From positions 1,069,501 through 1,133,500 of the forward strand of contig NZ_CP116005.1 in assembly GCF_027941835.1 (NCBI RefSeq): a DNA stretch of 64,000 bases. Reading direction: 5' to 3'. The stretch comes from Sphingosinicella microcystinivorans. Its GTDB lineage: Bacteria > Pseudomonadota > Alphaproteobacteria > Sphingomonadales > Sphingomonadaceae. Positions within the stretch are counted from its first letter, which is position 1. Each line of letters starts with the position of its first letter. The notes beneath the pieces are model-generated. The model searched no databases. It saw nothing but the letters and a program-made list of their open reading frames with translations, and was not told where the DNA came from. A program made the translations under genes and the position numbers. Below, in pieces: positions 37,745-46,659 of the stretch.

Positions 37745-40700
37745 TCAATCAAGTGGGAGGTCGATTTCCCGCATAATGCGGTCGGTTTCGACCAGGATTT
37801 TGATGATGCGCTGATAGTGGCGGATGTCGTCATAGGTTAGGGCGCGGCCCTTGCGGTCTTTCAGCCACTTTTGCGCGGGCTGATAACCGCCGATGTGGAA
37901 GTCCCATGCAATCGCGGGCACGCCGTCAAAATACTGGTCTGCATTGATCCAGACTTGCCCGCTCTCATGGCGCGGCTTTTCCACCACGCTGTCGCCGTCG
38001 CCATGGAAGGGGTAGGGCGTTTCGCCGATGGCTGCATCCTCCATCAAGTGCAGGCGGCGCAAGGCTTCGCCCCTTTCGCTGATCGCGCGGAAGCTTTCGG
38101 GGCTGGCGGGGAAGGGGATACGGGGGAAGTCGATTTTCAAGAATTCGGCATGGCGTGCGCGATAGGCCGGGCTATGCAGCACGCCATAGATGTAATCGAA
38201 CACCTTCACCTCATCGGGGCGGGCATCACCAGTTGCCTTGCGGAAAGCATCGGTGCCATCTGGTGCGGTCAGCGGGTTGGTGAGGCCAGCCGCTTTGCGG
38301 ATTTGGAAATAAAGCTTGGGATCGAAATTGACGCGGATGCTTTGATCCAGCGTGGTTTCCTCTGGATAAAGGTAGAGGGGAGCCAGATAGTTCACTTCCT
38401 TGATGCTCAACGTGTGATGCGTAATTGGCAGATCGTGCACGAGGAAGTCGGCGAAATCTCTCCCTCCCTCGATTGTACGTGTGAATGAAACGCCGAGGTT
38501 CGGGCCAGCATGGAAATTCTGCATAAATTCCACGCGCCCCCAATCGACCATATCAGCACGCGACAAGATCGCGCGCGTATCGAATGGTCGGTAAGCAATC
38601 GGCTGTATATCATTGCGCCAATCAGCCGACTGGAGCGCCTTGCGCGCGGCAGGCAATTTCCATCCTCTTGAATCGCCCGGTGGATATTTGCCATCAGCCT
38701 TGCTGCCAAAAAAACGCCCACGAATTTCTGCATCTGAGGCGGCGGGATCGGCGAACGTCGCTATGCGGTCGATTAGTTCCTGCGTATTCAGCGCGATGAC
38801 CAGTCCGTCGCGCGCTGTAACAATGCCCGCAACATTGGCAGGCATCAAGTCCGCCACCGACAAACCCTTTGCGTATTCGGCTTCCAGATCATAATCGCGC
38901 AGCACGAAAGGATGTTGCGGGGCTTTGTGGGGCAACGGCGTGGCGGCAAGGCTGGCCGTAGTGCCATCCCAAAGTTGGGCGTACTTGCCATCGCGGGTGC
39001 CCCATAGTTCGCCGTGACGCACCTCCGCCAGCGGTTTGGGTGCCTTTCCACTGCGGCGATGTTTCACGGCAATGATAATCGCCACGCCCTGCATGATGTC
39101 AAACACGTTCTTGTCGGGCGTCCCGTCGGGGCTGACTTCTTTCTTGTTGGAATTACCGTGTAGGTCCAGAACATGGATGCGGTCGAACGTCTGCATCAAA
39201 TGCCAGCGCATCCCCCGAAAGGTGGGGTTTTCGAGATAACCGTGGTTGGTGATGAAGCCTAAAACGCCTTCGCCATTCTGCTCGATCATATGTTCGGCAA
39301 GACGCAGAAACTTCACATAGTCATCTTGCAGCCAGTGCTTGCGTTCCCCGAAGTGGACGCCATCGACATATTTGTAATCCTCGATCTTGGCGGTGATCCA
39401 GTTGCCGTTGTTCTGGCTGATGCCCGAATACGGCGGGTTGCCGATCACGCACATGATAGGGGTTTGTCGTTTGATGTCGCTGGCGGCCTTGGCTTCATTG
39501 GCGATGGCGCGGGACAGGCCGAACAGCGTCTGCTCCACGCGCTCGCCTTCCTCAAGACTGTTGGTCAGGTAAACCCCGAGGCGCGGCGGGGTAGGAGACG
39601 GCTTGTAGCCCAACCGGGTCAGAATCATGTCCAGCTTCATGTGGCACATGGCATAGCTGGCCATTAGCAGCTCGAACCCGTGCAGGCGTGGGATCAGGTC
39701 GCGCTCGATATAGGCCGATAGCTGGCCGGGGGCGATGCCCTTGATCCGTTCGGAAACCAGCTTCACGACCTCCGCCAGAAAGGTGCCGGTGCCAGTGGCG
39801 GGGTCCAGAATCTGGACGCGGTGGACTTTCTTCTTGATGTGGGCGGGCTTGCCGGTCTTAGGATCGTTCTGGCCGGTGTCCCAATCGATGGTGATTTTGC
39901 TGGTATCGGCCAAGCCGTCGGACAGGCCAAACTCGGTTTTCAGCACTTCGTCCACCGCGCGGACGATGAAATTTACCACAGGTTCGGGCGTATACCACAC
40001 GCCCCGCGCCTTGCGCTTGGCCGGGTTATATTCGGCCAGAAAGTCCTCATAGAAATGCAGGAACGGGTCTTGCCGCGCGGTGATCTTGCCGAAATTGCGC
40101 AACACCCGTTCCATATCGGTGGCCTGAAACACGTTGCACAGCTCATCGATCACGCGGCGCAGGCGTTCGTCCAGGTTGGGACCGGCAATGTAGATGAACA
40201 GTTCGCGCAGGAAAGGGTTGGTCTTGGGCAGCAGGTCCAGCGCCTCCCCCCGAGTGAACGTGTTTGGCGTTTCGTCATGCAGCCGCGCGGCGAACAGGCC
40301 ATAGGCGATGGTTTCAGCATAGATGTCGGCAAATTCCTCCACGGTGATGTCGTGGATCAGGCTGGCCTTGAACGCCTCATACTGCCCGATCAGGTCGGTT
40401 GCAGTGCCGGTTGCATCGCGGGCTTTCATGTCGGCCACCAGCGCGCGGCCCATGATGTCCTTTATGATCGCCGCCTTGCCCGCCATCATCGCCGCCAGCT
40501 TCGCCGATGACGTGACGCTGAGCGGGGTGACGTGCGCGAAGTCACGCAGCCGGTTTTCCAGTAGCGAGAAGTTGTCGGATCGCGCCGGAAGTGTGGGGAT
40601 CAGGTCGGCGATAGTGATGAAGTCAATCACCTCGCCGTCGCGCAGAAATTCGAAGTCTAGTCCGTTAGTGTATATCAGATTGGGCAGCCCCTTACGGTAG

Positions 40701-40975
40701 CGGTCCTTTTGGCCTTTGCTATAATCGTTTGCTGCAAATTTGCGAACGTCCCTGCCGATGTCCTTCGCCTCGCACCAGCCAATTGCAACATCGCCGCGCT
40801 GAAAGACGAAATCGGGGGCGCCAACGTCGGTGATGTGCTTCGGCTCATTGATGACAGTCAGTGCTGTATCGATGGAAGAAAACAGCTTGGCCAAGGCGGG
40901 GCGGAAGCTGTGTTCGGTTGTCTGGGCACTCGCATGAAGCGCACGGATTTCATTGAGATAACCTTGAACATCCAT
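37745..40975 (-). CDS. Single-chain restriction-modification enzyme (Type IIG-like: nuclease + N6-adenine methyltransferase)
   Basis: 1076 residues from ATG 40975; GTG 40996 would also start the frame but coincides with the purine-rich GGGAGGGG that serves ATG 40975. An N-terminal PD-(D/E)xK nuclease is visible: P54-D55 and E69-A70-K71 in GAPDF and GWCEAKD. After a helical linker comes the methyltransferase with motif I DPATGTGTFL (391-400) and motif IV NPPYS (513-517), typical of gamma-type N6-adenine methyltransferases. The rest probably includes the target-recognition domain. No helicase motifs lie between nuclease and methyltransferase, which argues against Type ISP. It cuts and protects DNA at an unknown sequence. 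Confidence 0.88.
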   Translation of the reverse strand: MDVQGYLNEIRALHASAQTTEHSFRPALAKLFSSIDTALTVINEPKHITDVGAPDFVFQRGDVAIGWCEAKDIGRDVRKFAANDYSKGQKDRYRKGLPNLIYTNGLDFEFLRDGEVIDFITIADLIPTLPARSDNFSLLENRLRDFAHVTPLSVTSSAKLAAMMAGKAAIIKDIMGRALVADMKARDATGTATDLIGQYEAFKASLIHDITVEEFADIYAETIAYGLFAARLHDETPNTFTRGEALDLLPKTNPFLRELFIYIAGPNLDERLRRVIDELCNVFQATDMERVLRNFGKITARQDPFLHFYEDFLAEYNPAKRKARGVWYTPEPVVNFIVRAVDEVLKTEFGLSDGLADTSKITIDWDTGQNDPKTGKPAHIKKKVHRVQILDPATGTGTFLAEVVKLVSERIKGIAPGQLSAYIERDLIPRLHGFELLMASYAMCHMKLDMILTRLGYKPSPTPPRLGVYLTNSLEEGERVEQTLFGLSRAIANEAKAASDIKRQTPIMCVIGNPPYSGISQNNGNWITAKIEDYKYVDGVHFGERKHWLQDDYVKFLRLAEHMIEQNGEGVLGFITNHGYLENPTFRGMRWHLMQTFDRIHVLDLHGNSNKKEVSPDGTPDKNVFDIMQGVAIIIAVKHRRSGKAPKPLAEVRHGELWGTRDGKYAQLWDGTTASLAATPLPHKAPQHPFVLRDYDLEAEYAKGLSVADLMPANVAGIVTARDGLVIALNTQELIDRIATFADPAASDAEIRGRFFGSKADGKYPPGDSRGWKLPAARKALQSADWRNDIQPIAYRPFDTRAILSRADMVDWGRVEFMQNFHAGPNLGVSFTRTIEGGRDFADFLVHDLPITHHTLSIKEVNYLAPLYLYPEETTLDQSIRVNFDPKLYFQIRKAAGLTNPLTAPDGTDAFRKATGDARPDEVKVFDYIYGVLHSPAYRARHAEFLKIDFPRIPFPASPESFRAISERGEALRRLHLMEDAAIGETPYPFHGDGDSVVEKPRHESGQVWINADQYFDGVPAIAWDFHIGGYQPAQKWLKDRKGRALTYDDIRHYQRIIKILVETDRIMREIDLPLD

Positions 40976-41042
40976 TCGCGTAGCAGCCCCTCCCACGTTC
41001 GATTGAGAGGCTTAACGCTAGTTCCGGGCCTCGCCAAGTCAG

Positions 41043-42266
41043 TCAGACCGCCTCCCGGTCTGGAAAGGGCACGATGTCCGCTCCTTTCCGTAACTGGTCG
41101 AGATGATCCGACCACCATTGGGCCATTTCCACGCGCTCCTTCCAGTGCGCGCCCCGGTGATAGGCTGCACGCACACGGTCCTCATCGCCATGGGCTAGGG
41201 CGCGTTCAATAGCGTCAGGGCTCCACTTGCCGGACTCGTTCAGCAGCGTGCTCGCCATCGCGCGGAATCCATGGGCCGTCATTTCGTCGCCGGAGAAGCC
41301 AAGCCGCCTAAGGCCCGCATTTATGGTGTTCTCGCTCATAGGTCGGGTGCGGGTGCGCATGGACGGAAGAACAAAGCCGGAAGGGCCGGTAATAGCGTGG
41401 AGCTGGCGAAACAGTTCCACCGATTGACGCGACAACGGAACATGGTGCGGCTTGCGCATTTTCATCTTGCCTGCCGGGATGATCCATAGCCCGGCGTCCA
41501 GATCAATCTCGCTCCATTCCGCGTGGCGCAGTTCGCCGGGGCGGACAAAAACGTGAGGGGAAACCTGCATCGCCAGCTTGGTCACAACCTGCCCCTCATA
41601 GCCGTCCATAGCGCGCAACAGCTCCCCAGCCCGCTTTGGCTCAACAATTGCGCCGTAGTGCTTGGGCTGGGGGGCCGTAAGCGCGCCGCGCAAATCGCGA
41701 CTCGGGTCCGATGCCAGCCGCGCTGTCGCTACAGCATAGCGGAACACGCGGCCCGACAGTTGCAGCACCCGGCGCGCGGTCTCGTAATTACCCTTCGCTT
41801 CGATCCGGCGAAGTGTGGCCAGAAGGTCTGGCGCGCGGATTTCGGCTATGGGCAGGCGGGCGATGACGGGTCCCATGCGGGAAATGTAGTATTCGCTCTT
41901 GTCGGCGGTGGAGGTGGCCAAACCCTCGCGCCTACGCTTGTCGAGAAATTCCTTGGCAATTTCGCCGAAGGTGTTCGCGGCAGACACCCTAGCGCGGTGC
42001 TTGGCCTGTTGTTTCTCCCGCGACGGGTCTTTTCCTGCCGCGATCAGTTCGCGCGCCTCATCGCGCCGCTTGCGGGCTTCGACCAAGCTGATTTCAGGAT
42101 AAGTGCCGATGGCCAGCTTTTTCTCGCGGCCGTCCACCCGGAATTTTTGCCGCCAAAGCTTCCCGCCCGCCGGGGTGACAAGCAGGTAAAGCCCACTGCT
42201 ATCGGATAGCTTGTATGCCTTCTCGCGCGCCTTCGCGTTCCTGATCGCTGTATCGGTAAGAGCCAT
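41043..42266 (-). CDS. int: P4-type tyrosine integrase
   Basis: 407 residues. The N-terminal DUF4102-like arm-binding domain (LTDTAIRNAKAREKAYKLSD, GGKLWRQKFRVDGREKKLAI) is typical of P4-family island integrases. The catalytic residues are Arg in FVRPGELRHAEW, HGFRAM (H-x-x-R) and the Tyr in RAAYHRGAHWKERVEMAQ. It lies near the right junction, 68 nt upstream of the RM gene. It is probably the integrase that inserted the island. The sequence upstream, 42267-42439, has the repeat at 42298 and a 7-bp inverted repeat at 42401-42420. Confidence 0.94.
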   Translation of the reverse strand: MALTDTAIRNAKAREKAYKLSDSSGLYLLVTPAGGKLWRQKFRVDGREKKLAIGTYPEISLVEARKRRDEARELIAAGKDPSREKQQAKHRARVSAANTFGEIAKEFLDKRRREGLATSTADKSEYYISRMGPVIARLPIAEIRAPDLLATLRRIEAKGNYETARRVLQLSGRVFRYAVATARLASDPSRDLRGALTAPQPKHYGAIVEPKRAGELLRAMDGYEGQVVTKLAMQVSPHVFVRPGELRHAEWSEIDLDAGLWIIPAGKMKMRKPHHVPLSRQSVELFRQLHAITGPSGFVLPSMRTRTRPMSENTINAGLRRLGFSGDEMTAHGFRAMASTLLNESGKWSPDAIERALAHGDEDRVRAAYHRGAHWKERVEMAQWWSDHLDQLRKGADIVPFPDREAV

Positions 42267-42297
42267 ACTGGGGGCCTTTCAAGAGACCCCGGATTGG

Positions 42298-42325
42298 AAA
42301 GGCCCCAAGAAGGCCCCCAAGCCGG
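42298..42325. repeat. GC-rich tandem repeat near right island end
   Basis: AAAGGCCCCAAGAAGGCCCCCAAG-type tandem repeat followed by CCGG, matching in layout and orientation the repeat at 34936-34965. Located just upstream of the P4 integrase start. Confidence 0.6.
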
Positions 42326-42439
42326 GGTGGCTGCCAGCGAACGTGATCGAACGCCTGCGGCCTGATTGGCCCTAAATATCTGCGTTTTCTGGGGTTTGTC
42401 CAGACGTTCGCGGACGTCTGCGATCAAGAAAATGGTGGG

Positions 42440-42448
42440 CGGTGACGG
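42440..42448. repeat. Right 9-bp direct repeat of the island (putative attR core)
   Basis: CGGTGACGG, identical to 34869-34877. The C-terminal half of the HyuA-type gene resumes inside it (GTG ACG GAC at 42442). Confidence 0.75.
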
Positions 42449-43377
42449 ACGCGAACCTCGTGCTCGGCATCCTCGATCCGGCGCGCTTCCTCGGCGGCGG
42501 CATGACGCTCGACCCCGACAAGGCGCGCGCCGCCATCGACACCGCCGTCGCGCAGCCGCTCGGGATCAGCATCGAGGACGCCGCGCTCGCCATCCGCCGC
42601 AATGTCGAGGACGCGATGGGGCGGGCGGTCGGCGCGGTCGCCGAGCGCCTCGGGCGCCCGGACGGGCTTCCCGTCATCGCCTACGGCGGCGCGGGCGCGA
42701 TCCACGCCGCCGACATCGCCGCGAACGCCGGCATCGGCCGCGTCGTCATCACGCCCTTCTCCGCCGTGTCGTCGGCGTTCGGCTCGTCGCTGATGGACGT
42801 GGGCCACATCTACTACCGCCGCGCGGACATCCTCGTCGAAAGCGCGGGCGACCTGCTGTCGGCCGCGCCGCTCGTCGCCGACATGGCGACGGAAGCCGCG
42901 CGCGACATGCGCGGCGAGGGCTTCGATCCGGCGGATGCGGAAGCGCGCCTGCAACTGTTCTGGACCGGCGCGGGCGGCGAGCCCGAAATCCTCGTGGCCG
43001 CCGAGACCGCAGCAGTCTCGGACGCCGATGCCGCATCCGCGGCCCTCATCGCGGCACGCGAAGCGCTCGGCACAGCGGGACCGCTGCGCCTTGCCAGCAT
43101 CGCCTACAACGCGTCCGCGCGCGTGCCGCATTTCGAATGGCGGCAGGGGCAGACGGCGGCGGCCGATCTCGCGGCGGCGCGTCTCGCCGACCGGCAGGTG
43201 TGGTTCGGCGGGCCGGAGCGCGTGGCGACGCCGGTTTACGACCGCGCGCGTATGGGTCCCGGCCACACGCTCTCCGGCCCCGTGATCGTCGAATCCAGCC
43301 AGACGACGATCCTGGTGCCCGAAGGCTGGCGCCTCGCCATCGACGCTTACGACAACGCGCTTCTCGAACGGGAATAA
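42442..43377 (+). pseudogene. C-terminal half of the HyuA-type subunit split by the island
   Basis: The frame starts VTDANLVLGILDPARFLGG, which is aligned with TVTDADLVLGLYNAENYLGG of the intact paralogue (44504-46645) and continues the half that ends at 34874. It runs to a normal stop (LLERE) with the conserved YGGAGAIHAADIA and SGPVIVESSQTTILVPEGW. A GTG is present at 42442 but no good ribosome-binding site; separate translation as a fragment is conceivable but unproved. The downstream genes keep normal spacing (3 nt to the next), so the rest of the operon is undisturbed apart from polarity. Confidence 0.92.
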
Positions 43378-43380
43378 GCG

Positions 43381-43719
43381 ATGAGCAAAGTCCGCATCAC
43401 CGAGTATCTCGACATCGACCTGCCCTCGGAAACGTGGCGCTGCAACCGCTGCGGCCACGACCTCGGCTCCGCGCACGGCAATTACAAGGAAGGCTGCCTC
43501 GTCGCGGAGCGGCCGCTGGACGAGGTGCATCCGCCGCTCGTCGCGGAGGGCAATTACAGCTTCACGCCGGACAGCCGATATTGCCGTCTCGTCGAGTTCT
43601 ACTGCCCCGGCTGCGCGACGATGCTGGAGAACGAATATCTGCCGCCGGGCCACCCGATCACGCACGAGATCGAGCTCGACATCGCCGCGCTGAAGCGCCG
43701 CCACGGCGCGGCGGCATGA
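43381..43719 (+). CDS. Small zinc-binding carboxylase subunit (acetone/acetophenone carboxylase gamma-like)
   Basis: 112 residues. Two cysteine pairs, WRCNRCGHDL (about residues 20-29) and FYCPGCATML (about 80), can bind a metal; this spacing and the LPSETWRC start are typical of the small gamma-type subunits of acetone and acetophenone carboxylases. It probably helps carboxylation of the activated ketone. It overlaps the next gene by 4 nt. Size fits the ~15-kDa subunit of acetophenone carboxylase. Confidence 0.85.
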   Translation: MSKVRITEYLDIDLPSETWRCNRCGHDLGSAHGNYKEGCLVAERPLDEVHPPLVAEGNYSFTPDSRYCRLVEFYCPGCATMLENEYLPPGHPITHEIELDIAALKRRHGAAA

Positions 43720-44489
43720 CGAACCGGCTCGCCTCCGTCCTCGGCGGCGACGCGGGCGCCGCGGTGCTGCCGCGCCTGTCGGCGGCGGCCGCGCCGGTGT
43801 GCGGCCAGCCGTGGAGCGCCATCGCGGCCGACGCCGGGCAGATCGTGCAGGCCGCGAAGCGCATCGCCGCGCTGTTCGGCAGCGACGCCATCGTCATCGA
43901 GATCGACGCGGCGGCGAGCGAGACGACGGTCGAGGCGATCCGGCGTCTGACAGCCGAGGGAGGACGCCCGGTCGTCCCCGTGCTGCCCGGCCCGGTGACG
44001 CTCGCCGCGGCAAGCGACGCCGACACGGCCAAGGCGGTACTTACCGCAATCGGCGAGGCGATCGGCGAGGCGCGCCCGGCGCTGCTGCTTTTCGACGAGA
44101 GCGCGGCACCCGCCGACGATCTTTCCGGCATGGCCGCGCGCAAGCTGTTCAACACGCTGCGCAACGTCGCATCCTATTTCGACGTGCCGCTCGGCATCGT
44201 CATGACGATCGCGGACGCGGACGCCGCCGACGCGGCCGTGCGCCTGAAACCCGATGCGGTGATCGCGGCGGGCGCGGCGGACGCCGATCTGCTGGACCGC
44301 ATCGCCGCCGAAGGCCTCGTCACCGGGATCGCCGTGGCGGTGGACGACGCGGCGGCGGCGGCGAACGCCGCAGCGCTCGCGGCGACGCGGCCGCTCATCA
44401 TCACGACGACCGGCGGCGGCCCCGATCCGCTGCCGGTGGAAGCCATGCACGCATTCATGGGCGCGTTCGGCAGCGCCCGCAAATCCTGA
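43716..44489 (+). CDS. Carboxylase-locus protein of unknown function
   Basis: 257 residues, coupled by ATGA to the zinc subunit upstream. Rich in Ala and Asp; motifs PVVPVLPGPVTLAAASDAD and LNTLRNVASYFDVPLG-like FNTLRNVASYFDVPLGIVMT suggest a TIM-barrel reminiscent of uroporphyrinogen decarboxylase/cobalamin methyltransferases (PGPxTL is a typical phrase there), but the similarity is weak. In the acetophenone carboxylase system a fifth, loosely bound protein of ~34 kDa is known; this product has the right position to be an equivalent, though it is smaller. Function unassigned. Confidence 0.75.
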   Translation: MTNRLASVLGGDAGAAVLPRLSAAAAPVCGQPWSAIAADAGQIVQAAKRIAALFGSDAIVIEIDAAASETTVEAIRRLTAEGGRPVVPVLPGPVTLAAASDADTAKAVLTAIGEAIGEARPALLLFDESAAPADDLSGMAARKLFNTLRNVASYFDVPLGIVMTIADADAADAAVRLKPDAVIAAGAADADLLDRIAAEGLVTGIAVAVDDAAAAANAAALAATRPLIITTTGGGPDPLPVEAMHAFMGAFGSARKS

Positions 44490-44503
44490 GGACAAACGCT
44501 GCG

Positions 44504-46645
44504 ATGAGTTACACGGTAGGCATCGACGTCGGCGGCACCTTCACCGACTTCTACTGCGCCCACGAGGACGGCGGCTTCCACACGGCGAAAACGCCGACGA
44601 CGCACTACGACCTCTCGGTCGGCTTCATGCGCGGCATGGGGCTGCTCGCGAAGGGGCTGAAGCTGAAGCTGCCGGAGTTCCTGAGCGGCCTTTCGAGCGT
44701 GCGCTATTCGACGACCGTGGGCACCAACGCCCTCATCGAGCGCACCGGTCCCAAGCTCGGGCTCATCACCACCGCGGGCTTCGAGGACACGATCTTCATC
44801 GGGCGCGGCCGCAGCTGGGCGGACGGGCTCGGCTGGCAGCAAGGCCGCGACCTCGCGCGCATCGAGAAACCAGCGCCGCTGATCGACCCCGAGATGGTCG
44901 TCGGCGTGCGCGAGCGCATCGACTACGCGGGCAAGATCGTCGCGCCGCTGTCGCGCGAGGAAGTTCTCGAAAAACTCCAGACGCTCGTCGACCGCGGCGC
45001 GCAGGGCTTCGTCGTGTCGCTGCTCTGGTCGTTCGTGAACCCGGAGCACGAGCAGTTCATCAAGCAGGTGATCGAGGAGGAATATCCCGAGGACTATCTC
45101 GGCTCGATGCCGGTGATCCTGTCGTCGGAGATCTCGCCCAAGGCGGGTGAGTACACGCGCACGATGACCGCGGTCGTCAACGCCTACATCCACGGGCTGA
45201 TGGCCGACGAGCTGAACAAGCTCGGCAACGAGCTGCGCGACGGCGGCTACAAGAAACCGCTGACGCTGGTTCACAACACCGGCGGCACCAAGAAGGCCTC
45301 GCGCACGCGCGCCGTGCTGACGCACAACGCCGGGCCGGTCGCGGGCCTGCACGGCGCCGCCGCGCTCGGCGGGCTGTCGGCGGACGGCAATATCGTGTTC
45401 ACCGACATGGGCGGCACCTCGTTCGACATCGGCCTCATCGAGGGCGGCGCGATCAAGGCGCACGACTTCATCCCGGTGATCGACCGCTGGCGCACCAACA
45501 TCCCGGCGATCGAGGTGAAGTCGATCGGCGCGGGCGGCGGCTCCATCGCGTGGATCAACACGACGCTCGGCGACACGCTGGAGGTCGGGCCGCAGTCGGC
45601 GGGGTCGATGCCGGGGCCGGCCTGCTACGACAAGGGCGGCAAGGAGCCGACCGTGACGGACGCCGACCTCGTGCTCGGCCTCTACAATGCCGAGAATTAT
45701 CTCGGCGGCGAGATGCTGCTCGACGTCGATCTCGCGAAACAGGCGATCGGCGAGAGGATCGCGAAGCCGCTCGGCATCCCGGTGGAGGAAGCCGCGTGGC
45801 GCATCCGCCGCATGATCGACGCGCGCATGGGGCAGGAGGTGTTCAACGAGGTGGCGCTGAAGGGCCACGACCCGCGCACCTTCGTGCTCTACGCCTGCGG
45901 CGGCGCGGGCGGCGCGCACGCGGTGGGCTTCGCGCCGTTCATCGGCGTCGGCAAGATCGTCGTGCCGCTGCAATCGTCGGTGTTCGGCGCGTTCGGCGCC
46001 TCGACGATGGCGATCAAGGAGGTGTGGGAACGCTCGCGCTCGCTGAAGCTCTTCAACTGGGCGGAGCAGGCCTATCTCTCCGATCTCGCGCCGTTCAACG
46101 ATCTCGTCTCGGAACTCGTCGATCTCGCGACGCGCGACCTGAAGCTCGAAGGCTTCGACGAGCGCGACATGGCGTTCCGGCTCGAACTCGATATGCGCTA
46201 CGGCAGCCAGTACAACATGACGCGCGTCGCCGCGCCGGCGCTGCGGCTGGAGAGCGCGGACGACGTGAGGGCGCTGTGCGACGCGTTCACCGCGCGCTAC
46301 GCTGAGGTCTATTCGCCCGAGGCGACCTTCCCGGCGGGCGGCATCAACGTCGAGAGCTTCTTCCTCACCGCATCGGTCGCGCAGGACCCGTTCGCGCTGT
46401 CCGCCGAAACGCTCGCCGCGCCGGAGCCCGATGCGAATGCGCAGACCGAGACGCGCCCCGTCTACTGGGACCCGGCGGACGGCTTCACGGACACGCCGAT
46501 CTACGACGCGCGGCGGCTGAAACCGGGCAACCGGATCAGCGGCCCTGCCGTCATCGAAAGCCCCGACACGACCCATGTGGTCGCGCCGGGCTGGACCTTC
46601 CACATCGACGCCTGGCGGAACGGCGTCCTCGAACGCAGCGCCTGA
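44504..46645 (+). CDS. HyuA-type subunit of an ATP-dependent ketone carboxylase/hydantoinase-like enzyme
   Basis: 713 residues, complete. Phosphate motifs DVGGTFTDFY (residues 8-17) and FTDMGGTSFDIGLIE; the conserved PQSAGSMPGPACYDKGGKEP and YACGGAGGAHAVGFA. The family includes HyuA, 5-oxoprolinase, AcxA/ApcC-type carboxylase subunits that phosphorylate the enol substrate or bicarbonate. It is the second HyuA-type gene of the locus, and the size (~77 kDa) fits the larger subunit of acetophenone carboxylase. HyuB-type partner follows 14 nt later. Confidence 0.92.
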   Translation: MSYTVGIDVGGTFTDFYCAHEDGGFHTAKTPTTHYDLSVGFMRGMGLLAKGLKLKLPEFLSGLSSVRYSTTVGTNALIERTGPKLGLITTAGFEDTIFIGRGRSWADGLGWQQGRDLARIEKPAPLIDPEMVVGVRERIDYAGKIVAPLSREEVLEKLQTLVDRGAQGFVVSLLWSFVNPEHEQFIKQVIEEEYPEDYLGSMPVILSSEISPKAGEYTRTMTAVVNAYIHGLMADELNKLGNELRDGGYKKPLTLVHNTGGTKKASRTRAVLTHNAGPVAGLHGAAALGGLSADGNIVFTDMGGTSFDIGLIEGGAIKAHDFIPVIDRWRTNIPAIEVKSIGAGGGSIAWINTTLGDTLEVGPQSAGSMPGPACYDKGGKEPTVTDADLVLGLYNAENYLGGEMLLDVDLAKQAIGERIAKPLGIPVEEAAWRIRRMIDARMGQEVFNEVALKGHDPRTFVLYACGGAGGAHAVGFAPFIGVGKIVVPLQSSVFGAFGASTMAIKEVWERSRSLKLFNWAEQAYLSDLAPFNDLVSELVDLATRDLKLEGFDERDMAFRLELDMRYGSQYNMTRVAAPALRLESADDVRALCDAFTARYAEVYSPEATFPAGGINVESFFLTASVAQDPFALSAETLAAPEPDANAQTETRPVYWDPADGFTDTPIYDARRLKPGNRISGPAVIESPDTTHVVAPGWTFHIDAWRNGVLERSA

Positions 46646-46659
46646 GGGAGACACGCGAC

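Larger units (their letters stand above)
34869..42448. mobile_element. 7.6-kb integrative genomic island in a HyuA-type gene
   Basis: The element separates two halves of one gene and is bounded by the 9-bp direct repeat CGGTGACGG. All six of its genes run leftward: a P4-type integrase (41043-42266), a restriction-modification enzyme, an unknown protein, an AlpA-like excisionase, a zinc/HTH protein and a second tyrosine recombinase (35033-36157). Base composition is visibly less GC-rich than in the neighbours (e.g. 37300-37700). GC-rich tandem repeats lie near both ends (34936-34965, 42298-42325). No conjugation or replication gene is present, so it would need helper functions for transfer. 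Confidence 0.92.

Noticed and set aside
37745-40975. Type ISP restriction enzyme with helicase
   Set aside because: No Walker A/DEAD-type motifs between the nuclease and methyltransferase parts, and the protein is too short for that class.
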